Shown piece by piece: positions 1-4,965 of a DNA stretch of 8,207 bases. The stretch spans positions 1-8,207 of the forward strand of contig JACFNS010000090.1 of NCBI GenBank assembly GCA_019454705.1, read 5' to 3'. Below the pieces are notes generated by a model. It saw only the letters and a program-made list of their open reading frames with translations. It made no database searches and was not told the DNA's origin. Each line of letters starts with the position of its first letter. Position 1 is the first letter of the stretch. The stretch comes from Taibaiella sp. Lineage in GTDB: Bacteria > Bacteroidota > Bacteroidia > Chitinophagales > Chitinophagaceae. Both the position numbers and the translations under genes were made by a program.

Positions 1-1349
1 AGATATCACGCTCGCATGCAGGAACGAAAAATCTAAATAGAACAAGTGAAGCGGTTATAAACGCAATTGAGTATGCGCGGCAGAATAATAGAAAGATTAT
101 ATGCTTTATCACAGGTGTACCTGGTGCAGGAAAGACTTTAGCAGGATTAAACATCGCTCATCATCCATCGTTACAGAATAAAGAAGGCGCCCTCGCAACG
201 TTTCTTTCAGGCAATGCACCATTGATAAAGGTTCTTCGCGAAGCTTTAGCTAGGGATTCGTACAAACGGTCAAAAACAGATGGAGTTACCAAGAAAAAGG
301 AACATGACAGAGTGATAGCATTTATAGAAAATGTTCATCGCTTTATTGACAACTACTTTACCAGCCCAGAAAAGATACCCAACAACAAAGTAGTAATATT
401 TGATGAAGCGCAAAGAGCATGGAATGCCGAACAGTCTAAACGAAAATTCGACAGAGCATTTTCAGAACCGGAAATGATGCTTGAAATTATGGACCGGCAT
501 ACTGATTGGGCTGCGGTCGTTGCTTTAATTGGCGGTGGTCAAGAAATAAACACCGGGGAGGCTGGATTGAGGGAATGGGGTAATAATATTGTAAACAAGT
601 TTCCTCAATGGGAAGTGTTTATTTCCTCTGAGCTAAAAACAGGTAGCCATAGTACAGGTAATTTGACTCTATTTGAAAGGGCGCCTTCAAATGTTACAGT
701 GAATGAAAATAAAGACTTACATCTTGATGTCTCCATACGTGCATATAAAGCCGAAGAGCTATCACACTGGGTAAGCCAGGTCTTACTCAATAATAACGAG
801 AAAGCAAGTCAGCTATTCAAGGATTATCTGACTGAATACAAAATTGTTATCACAAGAGATATTAATACGGCTAAAGAATGGCTTCGACTTAATTGTAAGG
901 GAACGAGAAGAATGGGAATGGTTGCCAGTTCTGGAGGGAGAAGATTAATAGCTGAAGGACTGGATGTAAAATCGGAATTGGACTCAGCAAACTGGTTTTT
1001 GAATCCACGAACGGATGTTAGGGCTTCTTATTATTTAGAAATACCAGCTACTGAATTTAGCATTCAGGGATTAGAACTGGACTGGACGGGTGTGTGTTGG
1101 GATTTGGATTTACGTAGAACAAATAAAGATTGGGACATCAAAGCTTTTAAGGGAACTGTATGGCAAAATGTTAATTCCAATGAAAAAAGGACCTATGTTC
1201 TAAATAAATATCGGGTATTGTTAACACGGGCACGCGAAGGAATGGTAATTTGGATTCCAAAAGGGGATGAACAGGACGCTACACGTCCACCTAAAGAATA
1301 CGATAAGATATTCAACTATTTAAAGTCTTGTGGTATACCTGAGATATAA
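1..1349 (+). CDS. DUF2075-family P-loop NTPase / helicase-like protein (5' end outside window)
   Basis: The frame is open from base 3 to the TAA at 1347-1349, giving 448 visible residues; the true start lies to the left. A start at TTG 222 would remove the nucleotide-binding loop, so it is rejected. Counting from the codon at base 3, the visible motifs are Walker A GVPGAGKT (38-45), Walker B VVIFDEAQRAW (around 130-140), a GGGQEI sensor-like segment (176-181), SSGGRR (308-313), EFSIQGLELDW (350-360) and LLTRAREG (405-412), which resembles the arginine-bearing motif VI of superfamily 1 helicases. This order is that of the DUF2075 domain, an ATPase found in uncharacterised DNA/RNA helicase-like proteins, sometimes joined to nuclease domains or located in defence islands. 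ATP binding and hydrolysis are well supported; unwinding activity and substrate are not. Any N-terminal domain is out of view. Base composition is A+T-rich (841-900 has 19/60 G+C), unlike the synthase gene downstream, which is compatible with horizontal acquisition. Confidence 0.88.
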   Translation, partial: ISRSHAGTKNLNRTSEAVINAIEYARQNNRKIICFITGVPGAGKTLAGLNIAHHPSLQNKEGALATFLSGNAPLIKVLREALARDSYKRSKTDGVTKKKEHDRVIAFIENVHRFIDNYFTSPEKIPNNKVVIFDEAQRAWNAEQSKRKFDRAFSEPEMMLEIMDRHTDWAAVVALIGGGQEINTGEAGLREWGNNIVNKFPQWEVFISSELKTGSHSTGNLTLFERAPSNVTVNENKDLHLDVSIRAYKAEELSHWVSQVLLNNNEKASQLFKDYLTEYKIVITRDINTAKEWLRLNCKGTRRMGMVASSGGRRLIAEGLDVKSELDSANWFLNPRTDVRASYYLEIPATEFSIQGLELDWTGVCWDLDLRRTNKDWDIKAFKGTVWQNVNSNEKRTYVLNKYRVLLTRAREGMVIWIPKGDEQDATRPPKEYDKIFNYLKSCGIPEI

Positions 1350-1664
1350 TATTACTCGCACGCTAAAAACACATTCTGACAACTAATATTCAAGCAAAAA
1401 TGCACCTGCAATTTTGCAATAGTATGCAGGAAACATCCGAAATCAGTTCTCGACCCGCATTTGCAGCATGTAGTAGGTTGTTCTGATAAAATCCAAAATG
1501 ATGTCCAATCAAGCATAAGGCAAATTAGCAACTCGTCAGCTATCAACATTTGCTTTTAAGTCACGGTAAAACTATGCACCCAATATATTTTACACAATCG
1601 GATATAAGCCAACTTTTTCTACTCAACATAACCACACCAATCATCTTTTTCCGGTTATCGTAAG
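1350..1664. other. Non-coding spacer with no clear feature
   Basis: This A+T-rich stretch after the NTPase gene holds no convincing gene. A 65-codon minus-strand open frame (1352-1549) has no recognisable domain, promoter or leader and is taken as chance. The only structure seen is a short inverted repeat, CCTGCA at 1405-1410 with TGCAGG at 1425-1430. No T-rich hairpin terminator is visible directly after the NTPase stop codon. Confidence 0.5.
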
Positions 1665-1686
1665 ATTGCGGTACAGTGCCCGCAAT
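1665..1686. repeat. Hairpin, 7-bp perfect stem
   Basis: ATTGCGG at 1665-1671 pairs perfectly with CCGCAAT at 1680-1686 across an 8-base loop. No T-run follows on either side, so it is not a standard intrinsic terminator. It is the first of a series of inverted repeats running to 1996. Confidence 0.55.
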
Positions 1687-1715
1687 GACAATGCTGAGAT
1701 TGTTAACAAGGAAAG

Positions 1716-1730
1716 TCCCCCGCTGGGGGA
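1716..1730. repeat. G/C-rich hairpin, 6-bp stem
   Basis: TCCCCC (1716-1721) pairs with GGGGGA (1725-1730) around a GCT loop, followed by TTTAGGGG. C-run/G-run hairpins of this kind followed by a TTTAGGGG-like tail are, from general familiarity, common in intergenic DNA of Bacteroidota; I cannot verify copy number here. Confidence 0.55.
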
Positions 1731-1774
1731 TTTAGGGGTCGCTCGCGCAGGACAAAAATGGTGTACAACTACTA

Positions 1775-1790
1775 TTTCCCGGAGGGGAAA
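1775..1790. repeat. Hairpin, 6-bp stem next to the inverted-repeat element
   Basis: TTTCCC (1775-1780) and GGGAAA (1785-1790) form a perfect stem with a GGAG loop. It is followed by AAATAAT and then directly by the left arm of the 1798-1996 element. The A-tract on its right equals a T-tract on the opposite strand only on the wrong side for minus-strand termination, so it is listed as a repeat. Confidence 0.45.
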
Positions 1791-1797
1791 AAATAAT

Positions 1798-1996
1798 CCG
1801 GCGCGAGTCAACCTCCCCCGAATGGCAATGCCCTAAAGGCAAATGCCATTCTCCCCTCCTAAAAACAGGAGGGGAGCCACTAGTGTTATTCCCGTAGAAT
1901 GAAAAAATTTAAAAAACTCCCCTCCTGTTTTTAGGAGGGGATGCGAGCAATTGCACAAAGCAGTAATTGCGCGCCGGGGAGGTTGACTCGCGCCGG
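1798..1996. repeat. 199-bp nested inverted-repeat element (MITE- or REP-like)
   Basis: The outer arms, 1798-1818 and 1976-1996, are perfect 21-bp inverted repeats. Inside lie two hairpins that are inverted copies of each other: 1851-1876 (10-bp stem, CTCCCCTCCT with AGGAGGGGAG, loop AAAAAC) and 1917-1942 (9-bp stem, loop GTTTTT), matching at 25 of 26 positions when one is reverse-complemented. Further pairing is seen at 1821-1850 (AATGGCA with TGCCATT) and 1947-1970 (GCAATT with AATTGC), so nearly the whole element can fold as a branched cruciform. There is no open frame with a recognisable transposase. The 10-mer AAAAAATAAT lies immediately left of the element (1788-1797) and again at 2006-2015, nine bases beyond the right arm; this could be a trace of a target duplication but is low complexity. 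The structure suits a non-autonomous mobile or REP-type repeat. Family membership is not recognised. Confidence 0.75.
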
Positions 1997-2014
1997 GCAC
2001 ACAACAAAAAATAA

Positions 2015-2045
2015 TTGCTAAAATCACATAATTAACGTATCTTTG
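2015..2045 (+). promoter_or_regulatory. Bacteroidota-type promoter (TTG - 20 bp - TATCTTTG)
   Basis: TTG at 2015-2017 and TATCTTTG at 2038-2045 are separated by 20 bases, within the spacing known for the Bacteroidota primary sigma factor (-33 TTG, -7 TANNTTTG). Transcription would begin close to 2050. The only things downstream before a hairpin terminator at 2195-2222 are a 33-codon open frame and non-coding sequence, so this promoter would drive a short transcript. Confidence 0.5.
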
Positions 2046-2047
2046 CT

Positions 2048-2222
2048 ATGGTAAATCTGAATAGATTTATGAATATTATAGTTCGTCACCCAACCCGGCA
2101 TCACAACCCCCAAAAAATCATAAATCATAAATTACACAATCATAAATAAAACAATGCCCCCACCAGTCCCTTACCGTAACAAATATTACCCCGCAGCCCC
2201 CCGCACCACCGAGGGGCTTTTT
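2048..2222 (+). other. Possible short transcript (small RNA or 33-codon mini-gene)
   Basis: Between the promoter at 2015-2045 and the terminator at 2195-2222 lies about 170 bases that could be an independent transcript. Its 5' end carries a perfect 6-bp hairpin (AAATCT 2053-2058, AGATTT 2063-2068). An ATG at 2048 opens a 33-codon frame ending with TAA at 2147-2149; the peptide would be basic and histidine-rich (six His), has no recognised relatives, and its 3' half comes from repeated AATCATAA-like sequence, which argues against coding. I do not recognise the RNA as 6S, SRP, tmRNA or RNase P. Promoter and terminator are both seen; that the unit is transcribed is inference. Confidence 0.3.
2195..2222 (+). 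terminator. Rho-independent terminator-like hairpin
   Basis: AGCCCC (2195-2200) pairs with GGGGCT (2213-2218); after one C/A mismatch, CG (2202-2203) also pairs with CG (2210-2211), leaving a CACCAC loop. The stem runs straight into five T residues (2218-2222). This is a good intrinsic terminator shape on the plus strand. The nearest upstream protein gene ends about 850 bases earlier, so the likely client is the short unit starting near 2050. Confidence 0.5.
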
Positions 2223-2254
2223 AATTCCCCATATTTCTCAGAAAAAAAACGTGC

Positions 2255-2358
2255 AGAGTTAACAGAAGTTAACAATTCGGTGGTAACACCCTCATTCCCA
2301 ACCCCTTGCAAACCCCCAATATTCCCAACAGTTAAACCATCTGTTTACAGAGTTAACA
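2255..2358. repeat. Three AGTTAACA repeats, possible operator cluster
   Basis: AGAGTTAACA occurs at 2255-2264 and again at 2349-2358, and AGTTAACA at 2267-2274. Each contains the palindrome GTTAAC. They sit 130-230 bases upstream of the ketoacyl synthase start. A regulator binding here is a guess; in A+T-rich spacer such repeats could arise by chance. Confidence 0.25.
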
Positions 2359-2474
2359 AATTCAACGGGTTTTTGACAAAAAACACACGCCTTACTAAAT
2401 ATTACTTACCCCATACTACCAGCCACTCACGACTAATTCTTACTTCACCTATAGCCCCTTTAGGGGTTGGGGTT

Positions 2475-2482
2475 TATCTTTG
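2475..2482 (+). promoter_or_regulatory. -7 promoter box TATCTTTG, four bases before the synthase ATG
   Basis: TATCTTTG matches TANNTTTG exactly and is followed by CACC and the ATG at 2487. No TTG lies at the expected 17-23 base spacing upstream; instead there is a CCCC-TTTA-GGGG hairpin (2455-2466). If this box is used, transcription would start at or within a few bases of the ATG and the message would be leaderless or nearly so. Confidence 0.5.
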
Positions 2483-2486
2483 CACC

Positions 2487-3707
2487 ATGAGCAGAGTAGT
2501 CATCACAGGCATAGGCATCTATTCATCGCTGGGCAAAAACCGCGAAGAAGTCACACAGTCATTATTCGAGGGCCGTTCCGGAATCATCCTCGACCCCGCC
2601 CGCAAAGCCATGGGCTACCGCTCGGGGCTCACCGGCTTTGTAGAACGCCCGCAGCTCAAGGGCCTGCTCGACCGCCGCTCACGCATCATGATGCCCGAGC
2701 ACGCCGAGTTTGCCTATATGAGCACCATCGAGGCCATGGCGCAGGCCGGCATGACCACCGAATTTTTCGAGCAGAACGAAACAGGCATCATCTTCGGCAA
2801 CGACAGCTGTGCCCAACCCGTGATAGAAGGCATAGACCTGGTGCGCGAAAAGAAAGATACCATGCTGGTGGGCAGCGGCTCGGTGTTCCAGGTGCTCAAC
2901 TCTACCGTTACTATGAACCTCGCTACCATATTCAGGCTGCGGGGTGTCAACTTTACCATCAGCGCGGCCTGCGCCAGCGGTTCGCACAGCATAGGGCTGG
3001 GTTATATGTTTATTAAGCAGGGCCTGCAAGACCGTGTGATATGCGGCGGCGCCCAGGAGGTGAATATCTACTCCATGCCCAACTTCGACGCGCTGGGTAC
3101 TTTCTCCATCCGCGAGGACGAACCCGCCCGTGCCAGCCGCCCGTTTGATAAAGACCGCGATGGCCTCGTGCCCGGCGGCGGTGCTGCTACCATCATACTC
3201 GAGAGCCTGGAGAGCGCACAGGCACGTGGCGCTACCATATTGGGCGAGGTGCTGGGTTATGGTTTCAGCAGCAACGGGCAGCATATATCCAACCCCAGCG
3301 TAGAGGGGCAGGTGCGCAGCATCAGCCGTGCGCTGAAGGACGCCGGTCTCAGCGCCGAGGCCATACAATACATCAACGCCCACGCTACCAGCACCCCTGC
3401 GGGAGACGGTACAGAGGCCGATGCGATATTCGAGGTGTTTGGCGGGCAGGTGCCGGTAAGCTCTACCAAAAGCATGACCGGCCACGAGTGCTGGATGGCC
3501 GGCGCCAGCGAGGTGGCTTATACCATGCTGATGATGCAAAACGGCTTCATCGCCCCCAATATCAATTTCGAAACCCCCGACGAGCATTCCGCACGTATCA
3601 ACATTATTCCCGAAACGCTGAAAAAGGATTTTGACATCTTCCTGTCCAACTCCTTCGGTTTCGGCGGTACCAATTCATCCCTGGTTATTAAAAGATGGAA
3701 CGGGTAA
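2487..3707 (+). CDS. Beta-ketoacyl-ACP synthase, FabB-like (KAS I type)
   Basis: This enzyme condenses malonyl-ACP with an acyl-ACP, releasing CO2 and extending the fatty acyl (or polyketide-like) chain by two carbons in the cytoplasm. The start at ATG 2487 gives 406 residues, the same length as E. coli FabB, and begins with the typical strand MSRVVITGIGIYSS. The frame is open for 111 codons further upstream, but that part is low-complexity spacer and is excluded. The active-site cysteine is Cys162 (SAACASGSHS), followed by His299 (NAHATSTPAGD), Lys328 and His333 (KSMTGHECWMAGA): a complete Cys-His-His triad plus the conserved lysine. The C-terminal LSNSFGFGGTNSSLVIK is the family signature. 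The segment after His333 is ECWMAGA rather than the usual LLGAAG/SLGAAG. The gene stands alone, without ACP, reductase or dehydratase neighbours, so housekeeping fatty-acid synthesis and a specialised role (for example aryl-polyene/flexirubin-type pigment) are both possible. It is strongly G+C-rich (2581-2640 has 40/60). Confidence 0.92.
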   Translation: MSRVVITGIGIYSSLGKNREEVTQSLFEGRSGIILDPARKAMGYRSGLTGFVERPQLKGLLDRRSRIMMPEHAEFAYMSTIEAMAQAGMTTEFFEQNETGIIFGNDSCAQPVIEGIDLVREKKDTMLVGSGSVFQVLNSTVTMNLATIFRLRGVNFTISAACASGSHSIGLGYMFIKQGLQDRVICGGAQEVNIYSMPNFDALGTFSIREDEPARASRPFDKDRDGLVPGGGAATIILESLESAQARGATILGEVLGYGFSSNGQHISNPSVEGQVRSISRALKDAGLSAEAIQYINAHATSTPAGDGTEADAIFEVFGGQVPVSSTKSMTGHECWMAGASEVAYTMLMMQNGFIAPNINFETPDEHSARINIIPETLKKDFDIFLSNSFGFGGTNSSLVIKRWNG

Positions 3708-3718
3708 AATTATGACGC

Positions 3719-3744
3719 TGTCAAGATGAAATATAATATTGACA
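3719..3744. terminator. Weak inverted repeat between convergent genes
   Basis: TGTCAA (3719-3724) and TTGACA (3739-3744) form a 6-bp stem with a 14-base A/T-rich loop in the 38-base gap between the synthase stop and the stop of the minus-strand AbiEi gene. It might act as a bidirectional terminator, but the stem is short and there is no clear T-run. Confidence 0.25.
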
Positions 3745-3745
3745 A

Positions 3746-4792
3746 TCAAACCAATGTAGCCTTTATGACATCGTCAAATATTCTGTCGGCGGCTTCTAAG
3801 TTCTTTATATCACCGGTATGCAGCAGGTCGGCATACACCAGTATAGCCGGGGCTATTGAGCCCTGCCGTCCGTCGTAGTTCCAGAACTTGCGATATACCT
3901 TGATATATCCATCGGGGTCGCGCACCATGCGGTAGTTGTTCACCAGGTCGTTACGGTTCTCCAGGCTGTAGATGGTCAGGGTGCGGGGCTTTAGCAGCCC
4001 GGTCATCAGGTGGCCGGCGGGTTCTCCGCCCCACAGGGTCTTTTTGGCCTCCAGGGGTATGCGCCGCCAGTTTTGATAATCCTCCTCTGCAGCAAAGCGG
4101 AAAGTACCTATTTCGATAGCGGGCTTCAGTTCGTGTTCGTACTGGTCTATCCACTTGTCCAGCATCTGCTTTTTGTTGTTCAGCTTCAGTTTTCCCTCAC
4201 TGTCAGTTGTCAAAAAATTGAGCTCTCTCAGGCTGTTCATGATGTTGGTAATATTGCCCGGGCTGGTCTGTGTAAGCTCCGCAATCTGCCTATATGGCAT
4301 ATTCAGCAGCGCCTCGTTCAGCAGAAAGTGGAACAGCACTTTGAGGCCCGTTTTGGTAAAAGCCCTGCCGCTGGAGCGCTTGATATTGGATTTTGATTTA
4401 TTAGTGTCTACCCATATATACAGCTCCTTCTGCGGGATGAACACATTGCCGTTTCCCTCAATATAGGCGATGCCGTTCGCAACAAGTTGTTCTTTGACAT
4501 CCGGGTATATCTTATCAGCAATGATAATGGAATTTTTTATGTCGGCCTGTTGCAGCAGGCGGGGAAGCTGTTGCAGCCTAAGCTCGCGGCGGGCTTCTAC
4601 TGTGTATTTCAGGCTGGCATCTCGTATATACAGGTTAATTTCTATGCGTTCCCCGCTATTTACTACGTATTTCCACAATCCCTTGAATAAGGGGTTGTTT
4701 TCCAGGCTGTCCAACGCACTGTATATGATTTTCAGTTTCTCTTCGTTCACAAAAAATATGCTGTTTACGTTTCCTATACGTTCACATGACAA
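3746..4792 (-). CDS. AbiEi-family antitoxin / transcriptional regulator, no toxin partner
   Basis: AbiEi proteins are DNA-binding antitoxins of type IV toxin-antitoxin (abortive infection) systems; they repress their own promoter and counteract the nucleotidyltransferase toxin AbiEii. Here 348 residues show a variable N-terminal half, the GNGNVFI segment (113-119), a winged-helix-like region (about 149-193, with PYRQIAELTQTSPGNITNIM), then the C-terminal conserved blocks LWGGEPAGHLMTG (253-265) and APAILVYADLLHTGDIKNLEAA (314-335, key residues YADLL, NLEAA). The start is uncertain. TTG at 4792-4790 follows an in-frame stop three codons upstream; GTG at 4750-4748 would give 334 residues and begins MNEEKLKI, nearer to the recognisable domain. 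The ATG at 4787 is out of frame. Neither start has a Shine-Dalgarno sequence. AbiEii would be expected directly downstream, but the convergent synthase gene ends 38 bases away. The protein may therefore be a solitary regulator. Family assignment is from motif recall. Confidence 0.78.
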   Translation of the reverse strand: MSCERIGNVNSIFFVNEEKLKIIYSALDSLENNPLFKGLWKYVVNSGERIEINLYIRDASLKYTVEARRELRLQQLPRLLQQADIKNSIIIADKIYPDVKEQLVANGIAYIEGNGNVFIPQKELYIWVDTNKSKSNIKRSSGRAFTKTGLKVLFHFLLNEALLNMPYRQIAELTQTSPGNITNIMNSLRELNFLTTDSEGKLKLNNKKQMLDKWIDQYEHELKPAIEIGTFRFAAEEDYQNWRRIPLEAKKTLWGGEPAGHLMTGLLKPRTLTIYSLENRNDLVNNYRMVRDPDGYIKVYRKFWNYDGRQGSIAPAILVYADLLHTGDIKNLEAADRIFDDVIKATLV

Positions 4793-4924
4793 TAATAGTT
4801 AATTTCGGTCTGATTTGCCAGTTTTTACATTAAAATTCTGCAACATAGGTTTTTTCACGACGCTATCAATACCTTAAATGAGTTGAAAATGATATTTGTA
4901 CGTCTTCTTACCGAAATGATTTTG

Positions 4925-4932
4925 TATGTTTG
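4925..4932 (+). promoter_or_regulatory. -7 promoter box TATGTTTG upstream of the peptidase gene
   Basis: TATGTTTG matches TANNTTTG exactly and lies 33 bases before the ATG at 4966. The nearest upstream TTG (4896-4898) is 26 bases away, slightly beyond the usual spacing, so only the -7 element is well supported. It would give a leader of roughly 25-30 bases. Confidence 0.45.
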
Positions 4933-4965
4933 AATATTGTATAAGTAGTATAATTAAAGCTTAGT

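Noticed and set aside
222..1349. DUF2075 gene starting at TTG 222
   Set aside because: The frame continues open to base 3 and encodes the Walker A motif at 114-137, so the start is upstream of the window.
1352..1549. 65-codon cysteine-rich minus-strand frame
   Set aside because: The cysteines show no regular metal-binding spacing, and there is no promoter or recognisable relative; it may be chance.
1665..1996. CRISPR array
   Set aside because: The repeats are inverted, not regularly spaced direct repeats with unique spacers, and there are no cas genes.
1833..2027. 64-codon minus-strand frame across the inverted-repeat element
   Set aside because: It is formed by the repeat arms and hairpins and shows no domain or leader.
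2015..2222. Known structured RNA (6S, SRP RNA, tmRNA, riboswitch)
   Set aside because: No conserved core or end-to-end pairing of these RNAs could be found by eye, so only an unclassified candidate transcript is reported.
2373..2401. Sigma-70 style promoter TTGACA - 17 bp - TAAATA
   Set aside because: The -10 part matches only three of six bases, and the Bacteroidota primary sigma factor uses TANNTTTG instead.
2154..2486. N-terminal extension of the ketoacyl synthase by 111 codons
   Set aside because: The stretch encodes low-complexity proline/threonine-rich sequence, contains the terminator hairpin and the -7 box, and the FabB-like domain begins exactly at the ATG at 2487, giving the normal family length of 406.
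2679..3587. 302-codon open frame on the minus strand inside the synthase gene
   Set aside because: It is a shadow frame of a G+C-rich gene; the plus-strand product has all family motifs and the minus-strand product matches nothing I recognise.
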